Positions 22,792 through 34,205 of a DNA stretch of 64,000 bases are shown here, in pieces. The stretch is taken from the NCBI GenBank assembly GCA_030490835.1, contig CM059971.1, positions 74,046,224 to 74,110,223 on the forward strand. The letters run 5' to 3'. Positions within the stretch are counted from its first letter, which is position 1; each line of letters opens with the position of its first letter. The position numbers and the translations under genes are program-made. The notes beneath the pieces are model-generated. The model saw nothing but the letters and a program-made list of their open reading frames with translations. It had not been told where the DNA came from and did not search any database. Origin of the DNA: Annona cherimola. Lineage: Eukaryota; Streptophyta; Magnoliopsida; Magnoliales; Annonaceae.

Positions 22792-23521
22792 TGTAGCGCC
22801 CCTTTCGCAGGCGGTCAGCGCTACAATAGATATTATTATAATAAATAAAGATTAAAGCATTAAAATAAAAATAATAGCAAAATATAAAATAGGGGAGTCG
22901 CCACTAATCTTTTTGGGAATATTAGAACCCAAATATTGCATTGATGGATAAAGTACCAGTTTACATAAACAGAGACTGGATTACAGACAAATCATATGCT
23001 ATGACATAATAAAATAAAAAGGACATTTTTAGAGGCTGGATGGAACAGTGACTACGGATGCTTTAGGTATTTTTGGGATGAGAGAGAGAGAGGCAGTTGC
23101 AATAGGTAAAAAGGTAGGCAAAGATGAAATTGAAGGAAGAGAAGGGTTGAGAAAAAATGGAGACCAAGCGCCAGCATCCTCCCCTTGCTCTCATGAGCTT
23201 ATTGTATTTTTTAGACGTTGTGGAGTCCTCTATTTATAGTCTTTTTTGGGCAAGCTGGCTATCCACGTGGCAACCTCCCATTGGTTGATTATGCATAGGC
23301 TAATACATGTGCTGCATACTTTGTTTTCTCCTCTGGTTTTGTTATTTGCCTGCTGGTTCTTGCATGCTAGATATGGTTGGGTTCTCCTCCTTTGCTTTGT
23401 CTCCAAGCAATGAGCTAGACGGCAGAGATTGTTCGACGAGACGCAGATTTCTGGCCATTGGATTTGAGATGGACATCGACTAGTGGCTGTCTTGCATTGG
23501 GCGCAAGGAGGTTGGTGTGCG
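22792..23521 (-). repeat. Truncated 5' LTR of the gag-only element
   Basis: It aligns with 18212-18961 including the TATA box. A small internal deletion near 23405 is bounded by the CCAAGCAATG repeat that occurs twice in the other LTR. Similarity stops at about 23521, so about 570 bp corresponding to 18962-19531 is missing. Confidence 0.85.
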
Positions 23522-23861
23522 TAGTTAGCGAGCTTCACTAGCTAGAAGTCATAGCTTACTTTGAAATTCGATTTAGTCATATGTAACATATATTTGGTTG
23601 CAATAAATGTATCTCGGTCACAGTCGACTATTTAATCACAAATATTTGGTTGCTTTTTAATGGTTGTAAAAGTATTATTTAATGCATTTAAATGTAATTC
23701 GTAACAAAACAGTAACAACATTTAAGAGAGTAATTTGCAAATAGACTTACATGGTTTGATCATAATTACAAATATATCAACATAGTTTCAGAAATCACAA
23801 ATAATTAACCTCCAAATAGTTTTATCATAATTGCAAGAGGCATGATTATATAAACTATATT
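23522..23861. other. AT-rich intergenic DNA
   Basis: No gene. The stretch around 23745-23830 has the 'nATTTGCAAATA' style repeats seen again near 24400 and 28770. Confidence 0.4.
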
Positions 23862-24228
23862 GGACATGTGCTTAAGTTACAATATTTATTTTTAAATTTT
23901 AATCTTTTCTTCATAAACATGTTTTCTTAAGCGTATTTAATTCATATACTAAATTTTACCATTTTACAATAATTTTGCATTTTTATTTTTTATTTTTAAA
24001 AATCAAGTTTTTAAGGGTGACAAATGACTTATGTGCCCCTAAAATTAATAATTTCTAAAAATAAAAAATAAATTTGTAAAAGTATTGTAAAATGTTAAAA
24101 CTTGGTATCTGGATTAAATACACTTAGAAAAAACATATTTACGAAGAAAAATTAAAAATAAATAACATTAAAATGAAAAGTGAATATTGTAACTTAAGCA
24201 TATGTATAATATACTTTATATAATCATA
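23862..24228. mobile_element. AT-rich foldback MITE, same family as 16028-16400
   Basis: The left arm contains GTGCTTAAGTTACAATATTT and the right arm its inverse (AATATTGTAACTTAAGCATA). Inner inverted blocks are TTAAGCGTATTTAATTCATA and AAATACACTTAGAAAAAACA. The central segment TTTTTAAGGGTGACAAATGA has no insertion here, unlike the copy at 35355. Confidence 0.7.
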
Positions 24229-25200
24229 CCTCTAATTGCAAATATATACATAACATAACGTCGTTATTACATTATCACAGCGTATATATATTTGCAAGAA
24301 TACGTATACTATATGGGTATATTTGCAAAAAAAGAATATATTTTGAAATTGCAAACATATCAATGTAATTCGTATATCTTTGCAAATATACTTATGTCGT
24401 ATGGTGTAATAATGATATCATAACGATATGTGTATATTTGCAACTATAGTTAAACTAAGTGAGTGTATTTGCAAATCATTTCATTTAATAGAGTTAGCTG
24501 CATTTAAAATTTTGGCTGAAAAAATTTGTTCGAGCATAACAAAATATGTTGTTGTGCGCAGAAATGAAAAGAAGCTTTAATTTTATGCTGTGCTCAAGCA
24601 ACTCAACAAATTTCATTTTATATTAATATTTTTAGCTCCGTATAATATTTTATTTTATAATTCTATTTTTTAAGTTGTGTCTAATATATATTTGACGCCA
24701 TTAAATGCATTTTTGCTACAATTGTTTACTTTTTTTTATGTAATCTAAAATTTGTTACTTAGCTCTTCAAATACTTGGTTGCATTTGCTAGTTATATAAA
24801 GGAATGTTCGAATGCATGTTACATCATTCCGTGTAAGCTATAAGCAACCAGTTGCTTTTTCAATTTTAAAAGATGAAATCTAAGCCTTCTAAATATGCTT
24901 CACTCTTTGATAAAAAAAAATGTAGTTACTTAAGATTTCAAAAATTATTTTAATTAGAAACATATATATTCTAAAAATTTTAAATCATCTGAGAGTACTG
25001 ATTATATAGCCGGTAAATTTTTTCAAATGAAAATATAACATATAAAATTTTTGTTATTATATGTAATGTGTAGAATTGTAGATTAATACGTAAAGATGAA
25101 TATTATAAATGGCTTAAAATTAAAGTTAAAATAGGTAGAAAATTATATAAAAAGACGCAAAAATTATTTAAGAGTAGGATATTTAGGTGTTTGGTAATTG
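24229..25200. other. AT-rich intergenic DNA
   Basis: No gene, RNA or bounded transposon that I can support. Confidence 0.4.
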
Positions 25201-25204
25201 AGAT

Positions 25205-25335
25205 TTTTTTTATTCGTATGTATTTTTTCCATCTCAATATCTATTATAATGAAGTACTGAGGCATTCTTATAAATTTTTTAGGAGATCAACGGAGCAAAG
25301 CTTCATCGATCTCCACCCTAAGAAAATAGGGAGAC
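25205..25335 (-). mobile_element. SINE 3' fragment
   Basis: CCATCTCAATATCTATTATA and AATGAAGTACTGAGGCATTC match the 3' half of the SINE at 25490-25656, so this is a second partial copy about 290 bp away. The promoter boxes are not visible. Confidence 0.5.
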
Positions 25336-25489
25336 GGAGCTCCCAATTAAATACACAGTGACATGCAGCCTTGGTTGAATAAAAATTTTTTTGTGTAAAA
25401 ACTTTAGCAATGAGAGAAAATGGTGTAATATAATAAGATTAATGATAAGCAGTAAAGATAATAAAGTTAAAATAGATATATTAGTTTTT

Positions 25490-25656
25490 TATTGATATAT
25501 TTACATCCATCTCAATATTTATTATAATGAAGTCCTGAGACATTATTATGAATTGAAGGAGAGCTCTACCTAAGAAAATCTAACAACGCCCCACCTATCA
25601 TTCGAACCCATGTCAATGGTATGATTGTCTAAATGAGTTACCATCAAGGATAATTA
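25490..25656 (-). mobile_element. tRNA-derived SINE
   Basis: On the minus strand GATGGTAACTCATTTAGACA (box A) is followed about 35 bp later by GGGTTCGAATGAT (box B), then a body ending GTCCTCAGGACTTCATTATA-like sequence. This is the standard head of plant tRNA-derived SINEs. No clear target duplication. Confidence 0.6.
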
Positions 25657-26330
25657 TGTTAGAAATAATTTAAAAGTAAGATTGTTGTATAAAAATATAC
25701 GAAGAAATAATGGTGCAATTGGAAAATAGTCTTGCATAATGTGCGAGAGGTCGATTAGGGTTTAAAGTACCAACAGGAAAAATTTATCTTTCATTTTTCA
25801 GAACAATGTCCTAAAATTATAATATATATATAGGTATATATATATTTTTAAAATTTGCCAGACATACAAAGTAAAATAAAAGACAAAGCGCAATCATTAT
25901 GACCATCTTTGCTCTAGTGGCCCCATCACAAAAGCCAACAACAACAGTACATTAATTGAAATATTTATGATGTGTTTGGGAAATAACATAAGTTCTTAAG
26001 AAAAAATTTGAGTATAAAAATTTTTGAAATAAAAAATAATGATGTGATATAACAGGGGTACTAATGAAAAATAAAATAATAAAGTTGAAATAGATATATT
26101 AATTGTACTTGTAGTTACGTAGAAATAATTGAAAAGTGGAGTAGTTTGTATAAAAAATATAAAGAAATAATTAAAAAATATATGTTACGTTGAAAGTGGT
26201 AGAAGTAATCAATATGGAGAACTGGGCCATGGATGTCATCCTTTGTTCTCCTTCTGATTTATTTTTTATTGCGTATACAAATTACATTTCGAGAGCGAAA
26301 AATAACAAACTCTCATAACCTTCAATTATT
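25657..26330. other. AT-rich intergenic DNA
   Basis: No gene. The segment 25990-26200 has wording (GATGTGATATAACAGGGGTA, AATAAAGTTGAAATAGATAT) that recurs at 25400-25490, 29990-30110, 30250-30400, 41640-41710 and 42230-42400, suggesting decayed copies of one small transposon. Confidence 0.4.
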
Positions 26331-27470
26331 TCAGGAGACTGAGCTCCTCCGCTTGCTGGGAGACTCGAAGTCAAAATCTAATTACCAGTCTTGACCAGCT
26401 CGGCTACAAGGAGCCAGCCAGAAGTCTATCCGTTAATAGATCTGCCTTCCAAGTTCCAGGCAACCCCGATTCTTCTGACCGGGAAATCAAATACAGTGCC
26501 GACCCGATGACCATCTGGATCCCAAAATTCCCAATCTGATCCCTGTTTCGATCGACACCGTTCTATTGTTTAGCTCCCAAAGTCTGCCTGTCTCCGCAAA
26601 CGATTTCAAAAGCCATCTAGCCGATTGCTGTAGTTTTTGCTGCCGGACTGGGGAGAACAGGATGCTGGATTGATGATGATGAGTTTCACTGCCGATGTCA
26701 GTGGATTCCATCAAGTTTGAGAGAGGGCACCGTTGAGCTTTGATCGCTGGATTTTATGGTTGTCGACGATGATGCTACCGATAGTACGTAGCTTAGGATC
26801 GATGGTAGCCATGGGAGGCAGGAGAGGAGCTTGGGTGAGGAAGAAGGTGGAGCACGAAAATCCACAACTTGATGACGTCAACTTGAATATTTAGGTGTGG
26901 CTGTCATCTTCTTCGGCTCTGACGAAAATAAGAAAAAAAATCCAACTTGACGAGGACTATAGCTGCTGAATCCGAAACAGCCGCCATGGCTTACGGGAGA
27001 TAGGTCTCCTCACCGGTATCAGTTTCCAGGGGGTAGGCACAGATTCAGCGACTGGACATGGAGGAGAGGAGGCATACTGTTTTGCTTCGGGTAACCAGAT
27101 GGACAGCTCTGATCATGTTGAAGTCGCTAAGATTAGCTAGATGGCAACAAGCGAAACAGAGCTGGTCGAGAAGAAACTCATCTTCTGTTAGGAAAGAGAC
27201 AGCTGAGCTGCTTGATGGGGAAACGGAAAGAAGGTCAATCCTCCGTAGAAAAGCAGAAAGATAGGAAAGAATCAATAATACGGTGTGCAGAGCTCTGTTA
27301 TTGAGAAACAAAGGAGAAAAAATAGATTGGATATAGATCCAGCCGGAGTTGGCAAACGCCCATAGATGAGTGGCCATCCCACTCATCTCCTTGAATGCAG
27401 ACATGAAACCCCACGCAAGGGTAGCAACCCACGAACTTGGAATGGAGAAGACGAACGGTGTGGATGGATA
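26330..27470. other. GC-richer island of unknown origin
   Basis: This segment stands out from its AT-rich surroundings. Both strands have open frames (minus 27045-27404, 119 codons; plus 27058-27264), but neither resembles a family I know. The style (short leader-like sentences, many ATGs) resembles the GC-rich parts of LTRs and MULEs elsewhere in the window, so transposon origin is more likely than a gene. Confidence 0.35.
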
Positions 27471-28111
27471 ATTTAGGTATTTTCAGAATTTTAAAAATTA
27501 AAAAAAAAAAAATAACGAAAAATGAAACGTTGGTAACAGGGACTAGACCACCAGCTTCGGTAGGAGAGGAATTTTAGTAAAAATTCACGATAATCCATGG
27601 GCATATAAGAAATTAGGGTAAAAATTTATAAGTATGTTTGGAAATTAACGAGGCGAAAATTTACAAATTTTATCACCAAAACACGGAGTTGGAGTTTAAT
27701 CATAAGCTTATATTTCAGAAAAATCATGTAACCTAGATGCTAATATTAGTTGGAAACTCTGAGATCAGAGCTTGGAGAGTCGTAGGAGAAGGAGAAGCTT
27801 ATTTGGGATTTCCATGATATCATGGAAATTTGCCAGAAAACCCCTCTTAGACAGGCTTTTCGCAATTTAGCTCTTACCACAGTTGACAGTTCCAGATGGG
27901 TTTCGCTTGCCCGATGGTCAAGCCCAGCACCTCGAGTTAGCCTGCGGCTCAATTGAAGTGGTGTGAGCCTAGCAAGTGACAGTGTCCAACGACTAGTATG
28001 TTAGATAAAACAGGCTCGGGAAACGTGCACGACCAAGAAGGAGGTGGGCCAACGCGCCTCGGCGACCAAAGCAGAAGGACCATCATTCGGGCAAATGGTC
28101 ATTCTAGATTG
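27471..28111. other. Intergenic DNA
   Basis: No gene recognised. 27750-28110 is GC-richer, with no supported open frame. Confidence 0.4.
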
Positions 28112-28385
28112 GTCCAAAAAAATTTCGAATTTTTTTTTATAGAAATATTAAATTAAATATATTTAATTTATAAATTAAGTTTTATTATTTTTAGAGATAT
28201 TTATATATTTATTTTAAACTTTTAAACACAGAGATATAGTTGTGTTTCCACCATTTAAAATGACTAAATATCTTTGTATTTAAAAATTCTCAATAAATAT
28301 ATACATATCTCTAAAATTACAAAATTTTGATTTATAAATTAAATATACTTGGATTAAAAATTTTATTAAAAATTTGAAAAAAGCA
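28112..28385. mobile_element. AT-rich foldback MITE
   Basis: The left arm AATATATTTAATTTATAAAT and the right arm ATTTATAAATTAAATATACT are inverted. Inner arms repeat in inverse (TTTTAGAGATATTTATATAT versus ATACATATCTCTAAAA). The centre resembles the element at 61385-61690 (TTTAAAATGACTAAAATA-like). Confidence 0.6.
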
Positions 28386-29179
28386 ACTATATTTTTGGAT
28401 GGGCTAGAAATGAAATGATCAGGCCTGTTTCGCTGCTGTACGCATATGTGTAATTGCAGCCATACGACGTCACATACGGCCAAATTCATATTAAAGGGTG
28501 CCAAAATAATTTTGGCATTCAAGGATATCTTTCACAGCGGTGCAATTTCATAGATCCAACTACCTTGCGCGCAGCTTGAACTTTCATTCCATGCTAGGTG
28601 ATCCACTTACTTTTAGAAATTGCAAAAATCTCTCACATAGTTTGGCCATAACTCTATATACAATCACGCCATCATGGCATTATCATCCAGTCATAAGTAT
28701 ACTCTTAAATATTTTCAAACTATGTGAGTATATTTTCGATTTATCTTTTTTTATAATTTTTGAAATATACTGACATAATTTATGTATATTTGCAAATATA
28801 TTTACGATGTGCTAATACTTGCAATTATAGTTTCACTATATAGAAGTTATTTGTAATTTTTAAAACTAAGTAAATATACTTATAATTATGGTTAGCCAAT
28901 ATGGGTATATACTAATATCAATGATTTCTGACCTTACATTATATAAATCGATATGCATGGAACAATAACATAAATGACTTTGAATATTTAAACAAATATT
29001 CCAAAGTACGTTAAAAAAAAAAAGAGCAACCGGTTGCCCCAACAATGTCAGTGTGACCGGCTGCATTATTAGATGGGTACCTTTCATTATTTGGTAAAAA
29101 CATAAAAAAAGAAAAAGGAGAACGACGAACACTGAGTCATCACGAGTTGACAAGATTAATTATTCTCGAATTTTCTTTT
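28386..29179. other. 3' flank of DUF538 copy 2
   Basis: AT-rich, no gene seen. Downstream sequence of the minus-strand gene, including its probable 3' UTR near 29100-29179. Confidence 0.4.
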
Positions 29180-29671
29180 CTATGCCTTGATCGGTTCCTT
29201 CAAATTAGCTCCTGACGATTTGCCCTCCTCCATCTCCTTCTCCTCTTCCTCTTCGGTGAAAGCCGACGTCGGAAACGACACCTTCACCCCGGCTGTTGCC
29301 TTGAAGGTGATGGTCTTGCGCTCGGGATCGTCTATGGACATCTCCTTGATGGAAGCCCACACCATCATCTGCTTGCTTGTCACCCCCGTGATCTTGCTCA
29401 TCTTGTACTTGTCTACGAACGCCGTCACCACCGTCGCGTACTTGGACCACCTCCCGGTCTTCTTGAAGAAGTGCTCGTAGCTCCGCCGCCGCAGCATCCA
29501 CACGAAGCCGGCGGCGCGGTTGTAGCCCACCTCCGTGACGCCATTGCCGAGGGGAAGAATGCCAATGGGAAGGCCCAGCTCCGTCAGAAATTCCTTGATC
29601 TTGGCCTTGCAGATGGCTGCGTCCTGGTAGATCTCTGCTCCTTGGCGATATTTCTCTATCTCAGCTGCCAT
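29180..29671 (-). CDS. DUF538 family protein, copy 2
   Basis: This encodes 163 residues in an intronless frame, starting at the ATG at 29671, which lines up with the start of copy 3. The DUF538 core is well kept: AEIEKYRQGAEIY at 3-15, LGLPIGILPLGNG at 32-44, EVGYNRAAGFVW at 47-58, RSYEHFFKKTGRWSKY at 63-78, TAFVDKYKMSKITGVTSKQ at 83-101 and SIDDPERKTITF at 112-123. The C-terminus is a run of acidic residues followed by a short tail. No signal peptide or membrane segment is visible. Codon use is strongly C/G-ending, unlike the surrounding DNA, and the frame is intact, so it is likely under selection. Roughly four in five core residues match copy 3, so these two come from a more recent duplication than copy 1. 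Confidence 0.93.
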   Translation of the reverse strand: MAAEIEKYRQGAEIYQDAAICKAKIKEFLTELGLPIGILPLGNGVTEVGYNRAAGFVWMLRRRSYEHFFKKTGRWSKYATVVTAFVDKYKMSKITGVTSKQMMVWASIKEMSIDDPERKTITFKATAGVKVSFPTSAFTEEEEEKEMEEGKSSGANLKEPIKA

Positions 29672-29782
29672 CTTGATTTGTTTTTTGGGAGTTTGATAGC
29701 TGGGAGGATGGAGAAGGGAACCCAGGGAGCTATATTGCTTGCCGTTGTTGTGTGCATGGATTTGAAAGGAATGACGATGGGA

Positions 29783-29790
29783 ATTTATAG
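29783..29790 (-). promoter_or_regulatory. TATA box of DUF538 copy 2
   Basis: CTATAAATTCCC on the minus strand lies about 115 bp upstream of the ATG. The same CTATAAATTCC string occurs before copy 3. Confidence 0.65.
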
Positions 29791-29799
29791 GCTATACAC

Positions 29800-31371
29800 C
29801 GTCTCGATCTCATGTGGAATTTTTCTATTTTTTAATGATCTGGTGCCCAATCGTGGTGCTCGTGGTCGATGGGTGGGCCCTGATTGAAATTTCCAAGGTT
29901 GGATTAATTAATTAATCGAGGGTGCGTTTGGTGAGAGGTTTAAAAAGTGGGGAAAATTTTTGCAGTGAAGTTGTCAAAGTAAAAATGAGAGTGTAATGTA
30001 ATATAACGTGGATGATATTGATTATGAATAAAGATAATAAACATTAATTTTTCAATCGAATGAAAAGATGTGAAAATTTATTAGAATGTAAAAATAATGA
30101 TAGAAAAATTAGATAATTTAATAATTAAAACGTCAAATTATATAAAAAAGAAAATTGATAAAGTAATTGGCTGGCATCGTTAATGGAATAGTTTTTGCAA
30201 TTATGTGTCTTGTCTTTTCTTTTTTAAAAAAATTAAAACTTTTTCAAAAGTAAAAATGATGTGATGTAATAGGGATAATGATTAGTAATAAAAAATAAAA
30301 TTAAAATAAATAGAATAGTGGTACATAAATATATTAAAAAATTTATTATACATTTTAGAAGCAATAATAGAAAAAGTAAGATACACATTTTATAAAAAAG
30401 AGAGTTAGACAATTAAACCGACAAATTAACTTATGCTGCAATCAAATTTGTTGCATATGCTATAGAAATAGTTGCATATTAATAGAAGTAGTGGATATTT
30501 GGCTGCAAATTTGCGGTATACATGCTGAAGTATGTGTTTCAAAGCAACCAAAAACTATTATAATTTACTTGTATATAAAAAAACTATTGTACTTTGTTGT
30601 ATATGTGGAGATTGGACGCAACTAATTAAAATATTGTATGGGCTCCATAAAATAACAGTATATAGTAAAATTTTATGTTGCTACATAAAATGTATGCATA
30701 TATGATTTTTTAGCAGTGATAAAATATAAAATTATATTAAAATATGTGTAGCAAGAGATTAGATTTTTTTATCTTTTTACAAAATATATTAGGATAAAAG
30801 ATAATCATTCATTTAAAATAACTTCATGCACATCCATAAGTCGATATTACACATGCAACATACTATAAGAAAATATAATATATGTAGCAAACTTTTTGTA
30901 TTCAAAAATTCAATTTAACTATGTTTGATCAAGTGCGGGGAAGGATTAGCCAAATCCTATATTAATTCTAGGGCTCATTTTAAACATACCTTCTACATTT
31001 GCCATTAATTATAAATATGCTTACTAAATTTCAAAAATATATACCCACTAAATATGGATGAAGTTTCATCCATATTCATTCCGTGAAACATGATTAAAAA
31101 TCACTATTATCTATTATAAGAAATGTCCAAAATACTCCTTAAAATTTGATAGTAGTGGTCTTTCAACTATGGGAAAAGTTAAGTGACATGATGAAAACCC
31201 ATTTGAGCTGAGAGAAGAGTTAGGAGAAATGGGTTTTGGATATGTCAATAATAACAATTAAATTGCTGGATCAACTACAAGTATTTTGAAATTTTAAAAT
31301 TATTAAACATTCCTAATTGCAATATTAGGTATATCTGAAATTATTCAAACATTTAGTGGGTATATATATAT
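29800..31371. other. AT-rich intergenic DNA with decayed MITEs
   Basis: No gene. GTGCGTTTGGTGAGAGGTTT at 29921 resembles a Tourist-like terminus, with AT-rich element-like sequence to about 30200. 30990-31370 shows wording close to one arm of the foldback element at 45360-45790 (ATATATACCCACTAAAT), inverted near 31350. Confidence 0.4.
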
Positions 31372-31712
31372 AGGGAAATAATCCAGTGCATGCGACTGCA
31401 CCGTGCAGTCCATGCACTGTGGGCCCCACTTGATCATAAATAGAAAATCCACCCCACCCATTGTATTTAGAATTGTTCACTTTATTAGCATACCAATTTT
31501 CATCCAAATCCAACATGTGTATAGTCTCCATCTTAAAATGGTGCAAAATCAACGTAATAAAATAGTTTAATGTAAATATTAAGTTTAAAGTGATTTTTTC
31601 AACATCTAAACCGTCTAAAGTATGATTTATATATGGATAAATGAGTGTATAAAGTTTCATTACAATATAATATGTGTGGGGTCCATTTTACAGCGGACTG
31701 CACAGGATCGGT

Positions 31713-31717
<5 letters not shown>
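31372..31717. mobile_element. Foldback element, GCTGTTCCGGTGCA family (variant A)
   Basis: Inside TA repeats on both sides. It contains the family blocks CCACCCCACCCATTGTATTT, AGCATACCAATTTTCATCCA, GATTTTTTCAACATCTAAAC and GTATAAAGTTTCATTACAAT. Its ends read CGACTGCACCGTGCAGTCCA and GCGGACTGCACAGGATCGGT rather than the GGTGCAGC ends of the other copies. Confidence 0.6.
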
Positions 31718-31748
<31 letters not shown>

Positions 31749-32790
31749 GTTTTTAAATTAGTAAGTATATTTGTAACTAAGGACAAATGGAGTAAGTATA
31801 TTTAAAATTAATCTGAATTGTAGCAAAAATTTCACTACTATTTATAGCCAAATTTTGATGACTAGTTTAAACGTACTTATAGCTATATTTGATATAAAAA
31901 CGGTTATATTTAACCAAATGCAAGCACTTAAAATCAACAAATTATTTGTATTTAAACAATTAATTCTAGCTTCTATATATCTGATGCAGCCAAATACATA
32001 TATATGTAGCCAAAAATTAGTTATATTGAATGGAATTTGTTGCAACGAGGGCGACTGATATGGAACCACTTCTGCCAAATATGTACTTCTATAGAGATAA
32101 TCCAGGAGCATATAAAATCAACGCCCCACTTTCGTCTGAAAAGTGAATAAATTAAAATTTTCTTTTAATTTCTGAAGTAAAAATTTATATAGTCGAAAAT
32201 TCAAATTTTAAAATACGATGATGCATGAGTTATTACTGGCCAGTGAAGCTAGATAATTATTTCTTTTTATGATATAGTCACTTATTAGCGCATATTGTTT
32301 TTTTATTTTTTGGCACATACGTGGTATTCCTCCTGTTATAATATTGTTTAATGCGATCTCATATGCAACCTATACACTATAGCAAATATTGTGTACATTG
32401 TAGTTGTCCTATTATAAGATTGGCCGCAATCCGATCTCATGCCCGTGCAACCTACACATTACAGGAAAATCGCCGTATATTTAGGAGAAATCAATACTTT
32501 TAAAGTACCGATTGTATATACTGAAGTTTACTGTCCCAGATTTTTAGTCCATTCAAAAACCAATTCCCTCATTTTCTTTAAAAAAAAATTTTTTTTTATC
32601 ATGACACCAAAAATGATTTTAATTAAAGGTTCAGGTGGGCTTGTAACTGTTAAATTTTGAAAATAGAAGTTTCAATTGTAAAAGGTTATTACATATATAT
32701 ATATATATATGAATAAACACATGAGAATAAATGTTATAAATGGATTAGATCTAATGAAAACATTATTTATCATAATAAATTGACTGGTTG
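31718..32790. other. AT-rich intergenic DNA
   Basis: No gene supported. Contains a (TA)n tract near 31720 and another near 32693. The segment 32095-32200 (CAACGCCCCACTTTC, then GAATAAATTA) is repeated in diverged form at 41035-41130. Confidence 0.4.
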
Positions 32791-32822
32791 AATGTATGAT
32801 GCACATTACCCTTTTTTACATT

Positions 32823-32823
32823 T

Positions 32824-32866
<43 letters not shown>
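32823..32866. repeat. (TTG)n microsatellite
   Basis: About 14 uninterrupted TTG/GTT units. It creates long leucine or asparagine runs in open frames on both strands, which are not real genes. Confidence 0.95.
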
Positions 32867-32867
<1 letters not shown>

Positions 32868-32879
32868 ATACACTTCACG

Positions 32880-32965
32880 TAATACTCCTACCCGTGATGT
32901 CCATTTCAGCGTTAGACCCAACGAAATTTCTCCATCAGATAACCGACGTGAAGCAGGTGAGGCCG
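32880..32965 (+). pseudogene. Possible exon relic (repeated at 41350-41420 and 62060-62190)
   Basis: ACGAAATTTCTCCATCAGAT and GACGTGAAGCAGGTGAGG resemble AGAAATTTCTCCATCCGACA and GCATGAAGCACGCAGGTGAA at 41366, and TTTCTCTATCCGCATGCATG plus AAGCAGGTTAAAG at 62145. A splice-donor-like CAGGT follows in each. The protein is not recognised. Confidence 0.3.
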
Positions 32966-32999
32966 TCGTACTTTCTTGCATTTTCCATTTTTGGCTTAT

Positions 33000-33640
33000 T
33001 TTGGTGTTTGAATTATATCAGCTTTGAATTTCATTAGATCAATTAATGATTCCTTAATATATGTGTATATATATTAGCCACGCTTTTTCGTGATCATAAA
33101 TTTTCTCATCATTTCTTAAAAAAATAGACATATATTATTCTACATCAGAGGCTTAGGCCTGTTTCAAGTTATACAACATTCTTTGGTGGAATCTATATCA
33201 CCATTTTCAAAATAAATTTCAGTTTCCAATAGAATTTTTCTCCTTCCCAATATACATCATTTTGCTCTCATCCCGAATACAGATTTCGTCCATGAATCTT
33301 GTATGATCCGAAATAAGCCCTTAGATGTTGAAGTTGAGTTGGGTTGGGGTCAAACCAATTTCCAACCGGCTTTTTCCTCAACTCAATATCCAACCGAATC
33401 CATTTTCTCAAACCCATAACCTAACTCACTGTTATTCCAACTCATTTTCTTATGCCCATAACCCAACTCATTTAACCCAACACAACTTGTAAAATTTTAT
33501 TTGCTTCCGAATATCCTAAATTGATGAACTTTAATTAGAATGATAATAGAATACACTTTTGGAGTTGTGGTTAATCTTAAATCAAGATTGGTTCATTCAT
33601 TTATTCTTATCTTAAGTGGATTAACTCACTTGAAGCAGGA
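33000..33640. other. Intergenic DNA
   Basis: No gene. 33335-33490 is rich in CCAACTCA/AACCCA words like the subterminal repeats of hAT elements, but no paired ends were found. Confidence 0.4.
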
Positions 33641-33676
33641 TTGTTTCTCCAAAATTCGGATTCTGAAAAATAGGGG

Positions 33677-33786
33677 AAAAGGTCGACCTTTTGGGTGTAA
33701 AAGGTCGACCTTTTCGGGTAGAAACCACTCTATCTCAATAGATGTAGCAAAAGGTCGACCTTTTAGTCTGAAAAGGTCCACCTTTT
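33677..33786. repeat. Four spaced 16-bp palindromes
   Basis: AAAAGGTCGACCTTTT occurs at 33677-33692, 33699-33714 and 33749-33764, and with one change (AAAAGGTCCACCTTTT) at 33771-33786. Each perfect copy is its own reverse complement. Clustered palindromes like this can be binding sites for dimeric proteins, or remains of a retrotransposon promoter. Confidence 0.85.
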
Positions 33787-33973
33787 CAGGGCACTGAAAT
33801 TTCAGATCTTGAGAAGTTTGGATTTTCATGGAAATCTCTTGGGCTATCTTCTAGTCTATATTTCAAGAGTTCAAAAGGACTTAAAAGGAGGACGTGGGTT
33901 TTTATGTAAAGTTTTATTCTTTGTATTATCTTAGTGATGATGGTGATCAAACCAAGAGAAAGTGAATCAAAAT

Positions 33974-34200
33974 TGTCACGCACAGACCTAGAAAAGCGAC
34001 CATTGGGCCTGACGCACAGAGCACACAGACCCAGAAAACGTCCATTGTGGGTCTCACAGTGTGATATTGTCCTCTCTGGCCTGATACCTTAGCCGCACGA
34101 TTTTAAAACGCGTCATACTATATTGAACTTGAGACCCACTTATAAGCTACCAGGAACTTTCTCTCTTTTTCGATGTGGGATTCAGTTCTGGGCTATTACA
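33974..34200 (+). mobile_element. Solo LTR of a small TRIM/SMART-like retrotransposon
   Basis: This 227-bp unit starts TGTCACGC and ends GGGCTATTACA, with a perfect 5-bp target duplication AAAAT on each side (33969-33973, 34201-34205). Internal words (GTGATATTGTCCTCTCTGGC, TTTTAAAACGCGTC, CGATGTGGGATTC) are, from memory, shared with a widespread short plant LTR family. It has no coding content. Confidence 0.8.
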
Positions 34201-34205
34201 AAAAT

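Larger units (their letters stand above)
18212..23521 (-). mobile_element. Tat/Ogre-like LTR retrotransposon with gag only (TR-GAG type)
   Basis: Direct repeats at 18212-19531 and 22792-23521 bound a 3.3-kb interior. Orientation is minus: a primer-binding site lies next to the right LTR (PBS at 22769-22788) and a polypurine tract next to the left LTR. The PBS TGGCGACTCCACTGGGGAGG is the type used by plant Tat/Ogre elements with tRNA-Arg. The interior holds only degenerate gag-like frames; I see no protease, reverse transcriptase, RNase H or integrase, and no room for them. The 3' LTR (left) is complete at 1320 bp; the 5' LTR (right) stops after about 730 bp, so the element is truncated and its target duplication is lost. 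Confidence 0.82.

Noticed and set aside
32763..33037. Open frames with poly-Leu, poly-Cys or poly-Asn
   Set aside because: Produced by the TTG microsatellite at 32823-32866.
33540..33829. Small proteins with repeated KGRPF/KRSTF words
   Set aside because: The repeated words are translations of the AAAAGGTCGACCTTTT palindromes; no family match.
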